This document shows positions 8,510 to 17,343 of a stretch of DNA of 64,000 bases, in pieces. Source of the stretch: Candidatus Magnetobacterium casense. Lineage in GTDB: Bacteria > Nitrospirota > Thermodesulfovibrionia > Thermodesulfovibrionales > Magnetobacteriaceae. The position numbers and the translations under genes are program-made. How positions within the stretch are numbered: position 1 is the stretch's first letter; every line of letters begins with the position of its first letter. The notes below the pieces were generated by a model. The model saw nothing but the letters and a program-made list of their open reading frames with translations, searched no databases and had not been told where the DNA came from. The stretch is from positions 1-64,000 of the forward strand of contig NZ_JMFO01000016.1 in NCBI RefSeq assembly GCF_000714715.1, read 5' to 3'.

Positions 8510-9966
8510 TCTGCTTGTTGTTGGGGATTGTCAAAGGTTTTAAAGCTCAAGATATCGTCCATACTGGAATGATTCTCTAAATACTCTGGAGATGACTCAC
8601 TTGTGCGATAAAGGCGAACCATGTTGCCTGCCTCTAACCTGCCTTCTTTTATTGTGTAGCCAACATCTCTCCATAGCTGTGGTTGATCAAAAAACTGTAC
8701 TAATCCTTCTTTTCTATAAGTTCCAAAGCCCAAGGCATGGGCAGTAACCAATAAAGGCCGAGAGTTTCGGTAGCACTTATAAAGGATTGTATCATTTGCG
8801 TCTCTGTCAAAGATTTGATTTGGATTTCTTAGCGTCGAGCCTTCATTAAGTCTCTGTAGTTCATCGTAGGCGTAGATGAGCCTTTTAGGCTCTTTGAGTA
8901 TCTTAAAACATATATTCAGAAATGACTCAGACAGGTCTTGTGCCTCATCAACAAAGATGGCATCGTATGTTTCATTAAAATCATTTGTATCCGTTAACAG
9001 CTTTGTGCAAACAACATCAAAAACGTTTTTATCATTGGATTGTGTAGAGTTCCGAAACGCTACTGCTGATTTGAAATCCATGTACTCTGCTCCATATTCT
9101 TTGCATAGCTCATAATATATTCCGGTATTGTTAGGACTGCCCCATGCGTTAATAATTCTCAGTTGCTGCCAGTCAGGCACTTCTCCGGTTTTGGTTAAAC
9201 AAAACCTCTCGACCAGTTCCGTAAACTGCCCCTTTAAAGACCTGGTATGAAATGTAACTGCGATCTTCCAATCGGGGTTCTGTGCGTGAAAATAGGCCGC
9301 CTTTAACGCAAGGACAACCGTTTTTCCCGAGCCTGCCAGTCCCCTGATCCTTTGAATCCCTTGGTATGCTTCAATTACAGCCTTTTCCTGCTCTTGGTCC
9401 AAGTTCGCAATTGTGGTTTCTAATCGCTTTAATATAGCACCCTTGGAATCATTTCTTTCGATATTTTTTCTCTTTATTGGTGGTTTTAATTTATATACAG
9501 ACTGAATTACTGACACTACAGATTCATATAATGTGCCATGTTGCCATTGCCGTAGTTCCTTCAATATATCGGTCAATTCATTGTCATTTCTTGCTGTGTT
9601 GGTTCCTTTACTAACGTTGATATCACAGTAGGGTGCATATGTAATTACTTCAATTTCTACGGCAAGCTGTCTTTTTATGTTTAGAGTGCCATGTTGCGAT
9701 AAAAAGGTACTAAATTTCATGTATAGTTCATCTTGAAAATTATCGGTTCTACCATATAGCTCTGTACCCTCAATTACGTCAAAGACGACTACACCAAATC
9801 TTTGTGAAACCCACAATGCGTCAATTGTTGATTTCTCCCCTCCCACAAAGAAAATGGGATATCCAACATACAAGTGTCCGTCTAACTCCGGATGAGCCTT
9901 AAAGTACTTAACCAGTCCTGACGTTGAAACTGGTTTGTGAGTTATACCTTTGAAGGTTTCTATCAT
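8479..9966 (-). CDS. NERD-like/UvrD superfamily 1 helicase, N-terminal part (frameshifted gene)
   Basis: 495 residues. Residues ~1-130 resemble a NERD-like nuclease-related domain (DALWVSQRFGVVVFDVIEG), but the usual Lys after the final acidic residue is absent, so the nuclease may be dead. The ATPase follows: Walker A GLAGSGKT (about 210), motif Ia TFHTRSL, Walker B IFVDEAQDLS (about 340), and motif III-like YAYDELQRL. It stops after WIVEQIKKI at a run of eight A; the remaining helicase motifs continue in the next frame at 7841-8509. Full length would be about 705 residues. With the DUF2290 gene it forms a compact AT-rich two-gene unit reminiscent of phage-defence operons, which is inference. 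Confidence 0.85.
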   Translation of the reverse strand: MIETFKGITHKPVSTSGLVKYFKAHPELDGHLYVGYPIFFVGGEKSTIDALWVSQRFGVVVFDVIEGTELYGRTDNFQDELYMKFSTFLSQHGTLNIKRQLAVEIEVITYAPYCDINVSKGTNTARNDNELTDILKELRQWQHGTLYESVVSVIQSVYKLKPPIKRKNIERNDSKGAILKRLETTIANLDQEQEKAVIEAYQGIQRIRGLAGSGKTVVLALKAAYFHAQNPDWKIAVTFHTRSLKGQFTELVERFCLTKTGEVPDWQQLRIINAWGSPNNTGIYYELCKEYGAEYMDFKSAVAFRNSTQSNDKNVFDVVCTKLLTDTNDFNETYDAIFVDEAQDLSESFLNICFKILKEPKRLIYAYDELQRLNEGSTLRNPNQIFDRDANDTILYKCYRNSRPLLVTAHALGFGTYRKEGLVQFFDQPQLWRDVGYTIKEGRLEAGNMVRLYRTSESSPEYLENHSSMDDILSFKTFDNPQQQAEWIVEQIKKI

Positions 9967-9982
9967 TTTTTTGACGTTTTAT

Positions 9983-10963
9983 CTACTCCTCACAGGTTAC
10001 TTCGTCTATCTGCACATAGCTTGTCACGCGATTTCGGCCTAGCTTTTTGGACTGATACAGGGCGATGTCTGCCTCGTGGACGATCTGCAGGTAGTCCGTC
10101 ATACTCTCACGGTAGGGGGCAATACCAATGCTCAGGGTGACCCTTATCTCTATACCGTTGTGCTGTATAACCGTCTCCTCTATGGAGGTTCTTATTTGCT
10201 GGCAGAACAACATCAGTTCAGCATGGGACAGATTAGGTACGATGATAAGGAATTCCTCTCCACCGTATCTGCCCAGGATATCTGCCTGCCGCAGGTGATT
10301 AGCAACCGTCTTTGCAACCGCCTTTAGCACGTCATCCCCTGCGAGGTGCCCATAGGTGTCGTTGACCCTCTTGAAGTGGTCCAGGTCAAACATGACGACC
10401 GAAAAGGGGATGTCTTCTGCCTTTGCATGTTCAAATTCCCTCTCAAGCAGCTTTTCCAGATACATCCTGTTGTATATGTTAGTCAAACCGTCATAGTAAG
10501 ACAACTGCTGAAGCATCTTATTGGCGTCAAGCACCTCGTCAATCATCTTCTGGGAGATGGCTATATCGGTCATGTCCTGCACTATGATGCAGATGCTTGT
10601 TACTTGTGCGTTTTCATCCAGGATTGGCAAAAAAGTGCAGTCCTGAAACATGTAATCTACATTACCGGTTATGGGACGATTATGGAGAAACTTAAATAGA
10701 TATGCCCTTTGTTTCCATGATATGAAGGAATACCCCTTTAGTATCTGCACACTTTTAAACTTAAGCTCCAGCCACCCCTTTGGCAAATACGGAAATATGT
10801 CAAAGAGATTCCTGCCCAATGCCTCTTCCTTTGACAGCTCACCGTACTTGACCATAAAGTTGTTCCACATCACCACGTTGTAGGACAGGTCAATGACCAC
10901 GATACCCGTGTTGAGGTTGTCTATTATAGCCCTGCTTATAAAGTCATCTATAGACACAACCAT
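9983..10963 (-). CDS. PAS-GGDEF diguanylate cyclase
   Basis: A 326-residue soluble protein: a PAS sensor domain at ~12-135 and a GGDEF domain at ~155-322. The active site is GGEEF (234-238), preceded by the product-inhibition site RQAD (225-228) five residues upstream, so it should make cyclic di-GMP from two GTP and be feedback inhibited. FDLDHFKRVND carries the metal-binding Asp. There is no EAL domain and no membrane segment. It is the last gene of a minus-strand operon with a CheC-like protein and a CheY, which suggests a chemotaxis or surface-lifestyle switch. Confidence 0.95.
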   Translation of the reverse strand: MVVSIDDFISRAIIDNLNTGIVVIDLSYNVVMWNNFMVKYGELSKEEALGRNLFDIFPYLPKGWLELKFKSVQILKGYSFISWKQRAYLFKFLHNRPITGNVDYMFQDCTFLPILDENAQVTSICIIVQDMTDIAISQKMIDEVLDANKMLQQLSYYDGLTNIYNRMYLEKLLEREFEHAKAEDIPFSVVMFDLDHFKRVNDTYGHLAGDDVLKAVAKTVANHLRQADILGRYGGEEFLIIVPNLSHAELMLFCQQIRTSIEETVIQHNGIEIRVTLSIGIAPYRESMTDYLQIVHEADIALYQSKKLGRNRVTSYVQIDEVTCEE

Positions 10964-10973
10964 AATATATACC

Positions 10974-11609
10974 CTATAACTCCGAAAGTTTCCCAGTTAT
11001 AGATTTATGTATTGCAAGGATTGATTTTTCAGACAAAAATAATAGCATCTCACTCCTAAAGGATTCATTTTTTAGTTTAAACGTTATATTAGCCAACATG
11101 GTGTGGTCCCAGTGTAGCTGACTGCGCTGAAATGTGCCGTATATAATTTTTTTATAGGTTTTGTTTTCAGAAAGTAGCATGGGTGGGGCAAAGGACATGT
11201 CTTTACCAAACAGTTGATTTGAAATACCATTGAGACATGCGCTGACCATTATATTGGTCATTTCAAACATCAGTTCGATTTTATATTGGCGGTCTATTTT
11301 TGCTTCAAAGCCTATGAGTTTGGAGACGTTGTCGAAGGTCTGGTCATCAAAGGCTATAATGGCCTCACCATCTGCAATGCTATCAACGTAGAAGGTCTGG
11401 CGAGTTGCAGTTACCGGTTCGTCTCTCCAGCAGGAGGCATCTCCGATGATGGCCTCTACCACTTTTTCTGCCTTTACTATTTTTATGTCAGGGACACGCA
11501 TGTCTACAAATGAGTTCAACAACACGGCAAGATCAGAGGCAGCCTGCCCCATTGCAAGGTTAAAGACCTCTTTTAAGAAGTCATATTCGTCCTCACTGAA
11601 GCTGATCAC
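10974..11609 (-). CDS. CheC/CheX-like phosphatase domain protein
   Basis: A 211-residue protein with two CheC-family helices. The first is LKEVFNLAMGQAASDLAVLL (residues ~12-31), the second FEMTNIMVSACLNGISNQL (~114-132). CheC and CheX remove phosphate from CheY-P through an E-x3-N pair; EVFN and EMTN match this pattern. Overlap of four bases (ATGA) with the upstream CheY gene supports a dedicated partnership. It is likely the off-switch for that response regulator. Confidence 0.8.
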   Translation of the reverse strand: MISFSEDEYDFLKEVFNLAMGQAASDLAVLLNSFVDMRVPDIKIVKAEKVVEAIIGDASCWRDEPVTATRQTFYVDSIADGEAIIAFDDQTFDNVSKLIGFEAKIDRQYKIELMFEMTNIMVSACLNGISNQLFGKDMSFAPPMLLSENKTYKKIIYGTFQRSQLHWDHTMLANITFKLKNESFRSEMLLFLSEKSILAIHKSITGKLSEL

Positions 11610-11983
11610 AGGAGATTGTTCTCCTTAAGTATGGTAACCAGCACCTGGTGTGAAAACGGCTTTTTGCAATATCCAACAGCGCCTAAAGCCTTGACCCGTT
11701 CTTTAACCCCGGGTTGTATATCAGCGCTTAGAACGATAGTGTTTGTCTTCACCCCTTGTTTTTGAAGAGTCTCAAGGACGTCGTATCCGGTAATATCGGG
11801 CATTGTAAGGTCCAGGAATATAAGGTCATAACTCTCATTAAGACATTTATCGATTGCCTCCTTACCGCTTGCCCCCTCTGTAAAGGCCACCTCTTTTTCC
11901 GTGATAATCGACAACAGCTCTTTTTTGATCATAAATCGTGCCGTTTTCGAGTCATCAACGACCAGTATCGAAAAAGCCATCAA
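11606..11983 (-). CDS. CheY-like single-domain response regulator
   Basis: A 125-residue receiver domain with no output domain. The acidic pocket is VVDDS (Asp10-Asp11), the phosphorylation site is the second Asp of FLDLTMPD (about 58), the switch Ser is in VLSAD, and the conserved Lys is in CKKPF. Translation may start at the first or second Met. First gene of the CheY, CheC-like, PAS-GGDEF operon; its kinase is not in this window. Confidence 0.93.
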   Translation of the reverse strand: MMAFSILVVDDSKTARFMIKKELLSIITEKEVAFTEGASGKEAIDKCLNESYDLIFLDLTMPDITGYDVLETLQKQGVKTNTIVLSADIQPGVKERVKALGAVGYCKKPFSHQVLVTILKENNLL

Positions 11984-12052
11984 GCACCTTCCTTAGTATA
12001 TGTGTTAAAGTTTGGTGAGACAGACCTACCGCTGTCATCGGTAATAACAGCC

Positions 12053-12529
12053 TCAGTGTGATAACAGCCTCACCAGGGCAGCTATCAATGCAGACTGAGC
12101 CACAAGCATGGCTGCCACCCACTTGATAATGTCTGATTTAGCGTCGGATATCTTGCTGTCGAGTTTACCTTCAAGTCCGGATATCCTGTTTTCCAGGCCG
12201 GATACCCTGCTATCCAAGTCGGATACCTTGTTTTCCAATCCAGAGAATCTGTTTTCCATAGCAGAGAACTTTACATCGAACTTGCTTTCCATTTCGGAGA
12301 GTCTTGTGTTGACTCTGCCTTCCAGCCTTGCCATGTCTTCCCTGAGTTTTGCGATTTCGTCTCTCAGTTCAGACTTTATAGTCATCAGGTCTGTTTTTGT
12401 TGCAAGATGCTCCACGCTTGCAGATTGTATTTCAATTAGGGCATCAGTAAGACTCTTCGCCTGCTCTTCAGAGAAGCCGGCATCTTTAAGGTTTTTAACC
12501 GTCTTAAATGTGTCAAGCATTACTAACAT
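12053..12529 (-). CDS. DUF1640-like coiled-coil protein with C-terminal membrane anchor
   Basis: 158 residues. An N-terminal helical segment (LKDAGFSEEQAKSLTDALIE) matches the start of DUF1640/CCDC90-like proteins. A long coiled coil follows with repeats of the form SGLENRISGLEGK at ~90-125, then one hydrophobic helix (WVAAMLVAQSALIAALVRLL) at the C-terminus. Family members are tail-anchored trimeric coiled coils of unknown bacterial function, common in genomes with many mobile genes. Stands alone. Confidence 0.75.
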   Translation of the reverse strand: MLVMLDTFKTVKNLKDAGFSEEQAKSLTDALIEIQSASVEHLATKTDLMTIKSELRDEIAKLREDMARLEGRVNTRLSEMESKFDVKFSAMENRFSGLENKVSDLDSRVSGLENRISGLEGKLDSKISDAKSDIIKWVAAMLVAQSALIAALVRLLSH

Positions 12530-12651
12530 GATATAAATTGTACCATCTTAGTTAAAGAAAAAACAACCACTTTTTTGCAGTTCTTTTTATACGAGTAAAC
12601 ATGCGGCTTTATCTCAACGGGAGCATAGGAATTTTGTAGGCATATGTCAGG

Positions 12652-13554
12652 TTAGCGTGCAGGTGGTCTGTTTCGTTTCAGGGCACTGCACAGACCGGAA
12701 ATCAGCAGCTCAAAGGGATAATCGGGATTTGCCCTGACCTGGATGTCGGCATCGGAGAGTAGTTCATAGCACCTGAGCGCTATCTTTGGGGGCAGGTTCA
12801 GCTTTTTAAGTTCCCAGTTGATGGCGCCCAGGAGCACAAATGGTTCAGAGTGTTCCTGCAATCCTCTAAAAATCGTCACTGCCTTGCCAACGTCTGCCTC
12901 GGCTATGGCCTTTGTCAACTGAAACGGGCTGTACTGCTTGGTTCCGTAGAACAACTCACAGGCGTCCTCCAGCGACAACTCTTTCTTACCCAGCAGTGAG
13001 AGCTTATTGAGTTCGTTATCCAACGTCAACAGGTCATCGGCGTAGATGTCACAGATAAACCGTATCAGTTCCTGCGAGGGCTTTATGCCGTAATGGGCGG
13101 TACGCTCCTTGACCCATGCGGGGAGGGCGGTTTTTTTGAGGTCCAGGGTGATGTGTTTGACGCCCCTGGTATCGACCTTCTTTGAATCGCCGCTGTAACA
13201 CAGCACCAGTATGGAACGACTTGAGGGATTGTCTATGTATCGGGCCAAAAGAGTCTGGTCGGCCTTTTTGATCTTCTGGTAGTTCTTGAGCACCACACAG
13301 GGTCTTGGACAAAACATCGACACCTGATTCAATGCCTCCACGACAGTCCGCATCGATACCCCCTGTACCTTGTCATCGAGGTCAAAGACCTCAAGCTCGG
13401 CATGTCCCTGCCGCAAGAGCATCAGGGCCTGTGCAAAGAAAAACTCCTCCGTGTAACCGAGCATATAGACGGCGGCAGGAAACCCCTCCGCCTTCTCTTT
13501 CAAAAAATCATCAAACACTATTATATTGCTCCATCGCTTATAGTATATCATCAC
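12652..13554 (-). CDS. holA: DNA polymerase III subunit delta
   Basis: A 300-residue clamp-loader delta subunit that opens the beta sliding clamp. It shows the family layout: an N-terminal AAA+-like fold without Walker motifs (YMLGYTEEFFFAQAL), a middle segment VVLKNYQKIKKADQTLLARYI, the helical DDLLTLDNELNKLSLL region, and a C-terminal collar domain (SPFQLTKAIAEADVGKAVTIF). Length is slightly short of the usual 330-340. The Met run at 13554 gives the start; no clear ribosome site. Confidence 0.92.
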   Translation of the reverse strand: MMIYYKRWSNIIVFDDFLKEKAEGFPAAVYMLGYTEEFFFAQALMLLRQGHAELEVFDLDDKVQGVSMRTVVEALNQVSMFCPRPCVVLKNYQKIKKADQTLLARYIDNPSSRSILVLCYSGDSKKVDTRGVKHITLDLKKTALPAWVKERTAHYGIKPSQELIRFICDIYADDLLTLDNELNKLSLLGKKELSLEDACELFYGTKQYSPFQLTKAIAEADVGKAVTIFRGLQEHSEPFVLLGAINWELKKLNLPPKIALRCYELLSDADIQVRANPDYPFELLISGLCSALKRNRPPAR

Positions 13555-13599
13555 AGGAGTTTTTTTAGAGCAAGATTTTTTGTATCCTCTAAATTTTGC

Positions 13600-13627
13600 T
13601 TGACAAACCCAAAAATATATGTAATAA
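13600..13627 (+). promoter_or_regulatory. Sigma70-type promoter for the tRNA pair
   Basis: TTGACA at 13600-13605 and TAATAA at 13622-13627, separated by 16 bases, lie 22 bases before tRNA-Val. Confidence 0.65.
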
Positions 13628-13648
13628 TACCTCTGTAGTTTATGATGT

Positions 13649-13724
13649 GGGCGGGTAGCTCAGTTGGGAGAGCACAGCCCTTACAAGGCTGGGGTCACAG
13701 GTTCAAGCCCTGTTCCGCCTACCA
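13649..13724 (+). tRNA. tRNA-Val (anticodon TAC)
   Basis: 76 nt with encoded CCA. Acceptor 5' strand GGGCGGG pairs with TCCGCCT (two G-T pairs), the D-arm contains AGCTCAGTTGGGAGAGC, the anticodon loop is CTTACAA (anticodon TAC, valine), and the T-arm is ACAGG-TTCAAGC-CCTGT. Followed 46 bases later by tRNA-Asp. Confidence 0.97.
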
Positions 13725-13770
13725 TAACTTAGTTGGGGAATAAGAGGACAAACGAGAGAGATTTAGCAGT

Positions 13771-13847
13771 GGGGCGGTAGTTCAGCCGGTTAGAACGCTG
13801 GCCTGTCACGTCAGAGGTCGCGGGTTCGAGCCCCGTCCGCCCCGCCA
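13771..13847 (+). tRNA. tRNA-Asp (anticodon GTC)
   Basis: 77 nt with encoded CCA. GGGGCGG pairs with CCGCCCC, discriminator base G as expected for Asp, anticodon loop CTGTCAC (anticodon GTC), T-arm CGGGTTCGAGCCCCG. Same transcript as tRNA-Val. Confidence 0.97.
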
Positions 13848-13928
13848 TTTTAATAATTGTTAGCCGGTGAGTCAATACTCCCCTTACAGGGGAACGGTTG
13901 GTCTCCAGTAGCAGCACATGACCCCCTT

Positions 13929-15188
13929 ATGATACAAAAGATCGAAGATAACATTTTCCTGCAGACGGAGATCTCTTCTTTCCTGGTGTGTGGAGACCCG
14001 GGATGCGATGGTTACAATACAAAAAACGTAGTGATCTTTGAAGAGATATTGCGTATGCAGGCAGACCTTGCTGTTGTGCTGGGCGACTTGGTCCCCGTTG
14101 GGACGGAGAAGTACTTCAGACAATTTATAGATATTGTCAACTCCAATGCTAAAACGCCCGTGTTCTGTGTAGCGGGAAATCACGATGTAAAGGAGTATGA
14201 CCGATTCCTGGGCAGAAAGGATTATTTCATCAAGGCCCCTAATGCCCTGCTGCTGATAGCAGACAACTCACGGAGATACTTCACGGATGCCACCATACAG
14301 TTTATCGAATCAACTTTGAGGGAAAATGCCGGTGACAATGTCTTTGTCATGTTTCACATCCCTCCACCCAATCCCTTCATACAAAACAACATCGCCGCAG
14401 AGGAGTGGGATAAGCTCAAACGGGCAACTGATGAATATAAAGAGAGCATAAGACTGATATTTTGTGGACACGTACACTCGGCCTTTGATTATAAGATTGA
14501 CGGCTATCGGGTAATTGTTACAGGCGGTGCAGGGTCAAGGCTTGATCCTATTGAGAACACGTGTCTGAAGGCTAATGTTCATCACACCTTTAAGATGGTC
14601 TACAAGCAGGGCAAGTGGTCTCCGGAGATAACGGATATATTTTTTGAGAGGACCACCCCTGTATATGATAAGGATGGCGCCGACAGAGAGATACTTGAGG
14701 GATTGATGGCGGCATTTTCCGGGGAATCGCAGGCGCACAGAAAGTACCTCCTCTACGCCGAAATAGCCGGAAACCATGGCCTGCGCGGCATGGAAAAATT
14801 ATTCAGGGCACTGAGTGAATCGGAATTTATACACGCAAAGAACATGCTCATCGCCTCCAATCAGTTGGGCAATACCAAGGCAAACACCGTCAGTGCGATA
14901 GAGCGCGAAAAGGAAGAATTCACCCAAATATATCCCGCCTACCTGGAGACCTCAGGGACTAATAGTTCTAAAAGAGCCTATACGGCAATCAGTGCCGCCA
15001 TGGAGGCAGAAAGGGTTCACCATGCCATGCTGTCTGATGCGCTTGATAAATTAACCGATGGCATGGATATCCCTGTTGAGAAATATCACACCTGTACCCG
15101 ATGTGGCTATACACACAGGGGGGAGAGGGCTCCCAGTATCTGCCCGGCGTGTGGGACGGATATGTTCAAGTTCACAGAGGTCTTGTGA
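13929..15188 (+). CDS. Metallophosphatase-rubrerythrin fusion protein
   Basis: About 419 residues from the ATG at 13929; a TTG 72 bases upstream is possible, but that extension has no family features. The N-terminal ~250 residues are a calcineurin-like phosphoesterase with GDPGCD, VLGDLVPVG, VAGNHD and FCGHVHS metal-binding motifs. The last ~165 residues are a rubrerythrin: four-helix di-iron domain (FSGESQAHRKYLLYAE, then ESEFIHAKN and EAERVHHAM) and a rubredoxin-type Fe(SCys)4 knuckle (CTRCGYTHRG then CPACG). Rubrerythrins reduce peroxide in microaerophiles and anaerobes. Both halves appear intact, so this is a real fusion, perhaps linking redox state to hydrolysis of a phosphoester. Confidence 0.88.
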   Translation: MIQKIEDNIFLQTEISSFLVCGDPGCDGYNTKNVVIFEEILRMQADLAVVLGDLVPVGTEKYFRQFIDIVNSNAKTPVFCVAGNHDVKEYDRFLGRKDYFIKAPNALLLIADNSRRYFTDATIQFIESTLRENAGDNVFVMFHIPPPNPFIQNNIAAEEWDKLKRATDEYKESIRLIFCGHVHSAFDYKIDGYRVIVTGGAGSRLDPIENTCLKANVHHTFKMVYKQGKWSPEITDIFFERTTPVYDKDGADREILEGLMAAFSGESQAHRKYLLYAEIAGNHGLRGMEKLFRALSESEFIHAKNMLIASNQLGNTKANTVSAIEREKEEFTQIYPAYLETSGTNSSKRAYTAISAAMEAERVHHAMLSDALDKLTDGMDIPVEKYHTCTRCGYTHRGERAPSICPACGTDMFKFTEVL

Positions 15189-15251
15189 GCAACAGTGATT
15201 TCAGCGCCACCCCTGTTGCAGCCTTAAAATGCTATATTTAAAGAAACTCCG

Positions 15252-16550
15252 GTGAAAGTCCTTTTGCTCCAATCATACCTGGGTGGTGCTGACAAGGGCG
15301 AACACCCGCGGAGGGCTATCTTTCCGCTGTCTCTGGCCTGCCTCAAGGCATCACTGACCGGACACGAGGTGATGACCCTTGACACAAACCTCTACCACGC
15401 CCCATTTGATAGACTCAGAGATATACTCCGACAATTCTCCCCCAATGTGGTGGGCATATCAATCAGGAACATAGACTCTACCAATAAGTCGGAGAGCGTC
15501 TTCTACTACGCATATATAAAAGAAACACTGGATGTCATAAGGGCCACAACCACAGGGGTCAAGGTCATTGCAGGCGGGGCGGGGTTTTCCATCTTTGCCC
15601 CTCAGATCATGGAGGACGAGCCAAGTATCGACTACGGCGTCTTTTTAGAGGGAGAGGCCGTCCTGCCGCTGCTCCTGGATAATTTAGATGACCCCTCGGT
15701 CGTACCCAACGTCTTTTACAGAAGGGACGGACAGGTACGTTATTCCTTCGGTGGGGTTGCGCTGGACTTTGACGCCCTGCCACTGCCTCGGCGCTACGGG
15801 ATGTCGGTGGAGCGATATGGAGAGGGTGCCATAGGGGTGGAGACAAAGCGGGGGTGCAGCATGGGGTGCATATACTGTGTCTATGGCTTTTTAAACGGCA
15901 AAAAGATGCGTCTGCGTTCTCCCCACAGGGTGGTGGACGACATACAGGGGCTTGTTGAGGATTCTGGTGTGAGACGGTTTACGTTTGTTGATTCCATATT
16001 TAACGTTCCACTGCAACACGCCGAGGATATCTGCAACGAGCTACTGCGCAGACAACTTGTGGTTAAATGGTCGGCGTGGTTTAGCGAAAAACATCTGACG
16101 CGACAGTTCCTTGAGCTTGTTGTCAGGGCGGGTTGCAGCAATATAATATTTTCCCCGGATGGCTTCTCCGGTCACTGTCTGCGTCGGCTTGGAAAGAACA
16201 TCACGATGAGAGACATCCTCAGGGCCTATGGCATCGTCAGGGGGTTGGACGGGGTGGAAATTAGTTACAACTTTTTTAAGAATCCCCCGGGGCAGAGCTT
16301 TGATAACTTCATCTCTACGATAGCCTTTTTCCTGAAAGCCAAGGCACAGATGGGCAACCGCGTACACTTTGAGTTTAACACCCTGCGGATCGAACCCCAC
16401 ACCCGTCTCTGTGAACTAGCCCTGTCGCAGGGCACCATCAAGGCAAACGACAACCTCCTCTACCCCACCTACTACAACAACCCCGCAACCGCATATACCG
16501 AAAATATCTTCAACACCATCATGAGGATAAAAGGGCTATTGTCAAAGTAA
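15252..16550 (+). CDS. B12-binding-type radical SAM protein
   Basis: A 432-residue protein. Residues ~1-150 resemble the cobalamin-binding-like fold that precedes many class B radical SAM enzymes, without an obvious DxHxxG base-off motif. The radical SAM core begins at ETKRGCSMGCIYC (about residue 198), with the CxxxCxxC cluster ligands. The GVFLEGEAVLPLL segment is also typical of these enzymes. Starts at a GTG (15252) with no strong ribosome site. Substrate cannot be told; related proteins act in lipid, cofactor or natural-product methylation and cyclisation. Confidence 0.88.
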   Translation: MKVLLLQSYLGGADKGEHPRRAIFPLSLACLKASLTGHEVMTLDTNLYHAPFDRLRDILRQFSPNVVGISIRNIDSTNKSESVFYYAYIKETLDVIRATTTGVKVIAGGAGFSIFAPQIMEDEPSIDYGVFLEGEAVLPLLLDNLDDPSVVPNVFYRRDGQVRYSFGGVALDFDALPLPRRYGMSVERYGEGAIGVETKRGCSMGCIYCVYGFLNGKKMRLRSPHRVVDDIQGLVEDSGVRRFTFVDSIFNVPLQHAEDICNELLRRQLVVKWSAWFSEKHLTRQFLELVVRAGCSNIIFSPDGFSGHCLRRLGKNITMRDILRAYGIVRGLDGVEISYNFFKNPPGQSFDNFISTIAFFLKAKAQMGNRVHFEFNTLRIEPHTRLCELALSQGTIKANDNLLYPTYYNNPATAYTENIFNTIMRIKGLLSK

Positions 16551-16603
16551 GTGTGCAATAAAGTGTCCACCTTCCCTACGAAATAGGGGGGCGTGCATGC
16601 GTG

Positions 16604-16633
16604 TTGCCTCAATCCACACAAATGTGCTATACT
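16604..16633 (+). promoter_or_regulatory. Putative promoter of the lipoprotein gene
   Basis: TTGCCT at 16604-16609 and TATACT at 16628-16633, 18 bases apart, about 55 bases before the lipoprotein start. Confidence 0.45.
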
Positions 16634-16687
16634 GTAGAATGTAACGATACGTTAATATTAAGACTAAAGGAGGTAGATATCACAGAC

Positions 16688-17170
16688 ATGCTCAGAGCAA
16701 TAATATTTGGATGGCTGATTATAGTTGCAGTTGCCGGCTGCACTGCAACCACAACCGTAAGGGCCGATAATTCACCGGAGTCGGGGCAACCTGCCTCAGT
16801 CCCTCCCGCCCCGGCGCCATTGCCAGGTCACATCAATCTCATGGGGACGGAATTTGAGGACATTGCAATCCCACAGGAACTGAATCTGGAAGAGGACGAA
16901 TCTATCCTGATCAACACCCGTGCCTTTGTCGGCGGTGCGTTGACGTACTCTGCACCGGTAACGGTGGAGTCCCTGATCAGATTCTTCAACCACGAGATGC
17001 CAAAGAGGGGCTGGGAATTCATTGCCTCCTCCTATGCAAAGAAGAACGTTATACTGGCCTTTTCCAAGTCAAACAAAAACTGTATCATTTACATCAATAT
17101 CCCCGGCGATTGGGGCAACAACACGCGTGTCCAGGTGTGGTTGGGCAAGACGGCTGCCACACACAAATAA
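16688..17170 (+). CDS. Putative lipoprotein
   Basis: About 160 residues from the ATG at 16688. A GGAGG site lies 14 bases before it, rather far. The signal peptide MLRAIIFGWLIIVAVAGC ends in a lipobox (VAGC), so the mature protein would start at a lipidated Cys. A Pro-rich linker follows (PASVPPAPAPLPG), then a small C-terminal domain (MPKRGWEFIASSYAKK, then VILAFSK and IIYINI). Similar C-terminal domains occur in uncharacterised lipoproteins of Nitrospirota and Deltaproteobacteria. Function unknown. Confidence 0.75.
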   Translation: MLRAIIFGWLIIVAVAGCTATTTVRADNSPESGQPASVPPAPAPLPGHINLMGTEFEDIAIPQELNLEEDESILINTRAFVGGALTYSAPVTVESLIRFFNHEMPKRGWEFIASSYAKKNVILAFSKSNKNCIIYINIPGDWGNNTRVQVWLGKTAATHK

Positions 17171-17191
17171 ATCGGATATAGGGTGCATGGG

Positions 17192-17318
17192 ACAAAAAAA
17201 AAGAAAGGGGCGGCTCCGCTTCTTTGTCGCTCCAGGTCGCACCTGGCCCCTTTAGAACCCCCTGCAAGGGGACCAGTCCCCCACCGAGCCGGGGGTCGCT
17301 GACCCCTTGACCCCATAA
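17192..17318. repeat. GC-rich modular intergenic repeat, copy E (inverted)
   Basis: Reads, relative to copy A, on the other strand: AAAGGGGCGGCTCCGCTTCTT, then GTCGCTCCAGGTCGCACC, then CCCCTGCAAGGGGACCAG, ending in TTGACCCCATAAT. The CCAGGTCGCACCTGG and CCCTTGCAGGGG parts are self-complementary. Fills the gap between the lipoprotein and the next gene. Confidence 0.8.
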
Positions 17319-17343
17319 TTAAATCTGCCTGATACGTTGCGCG

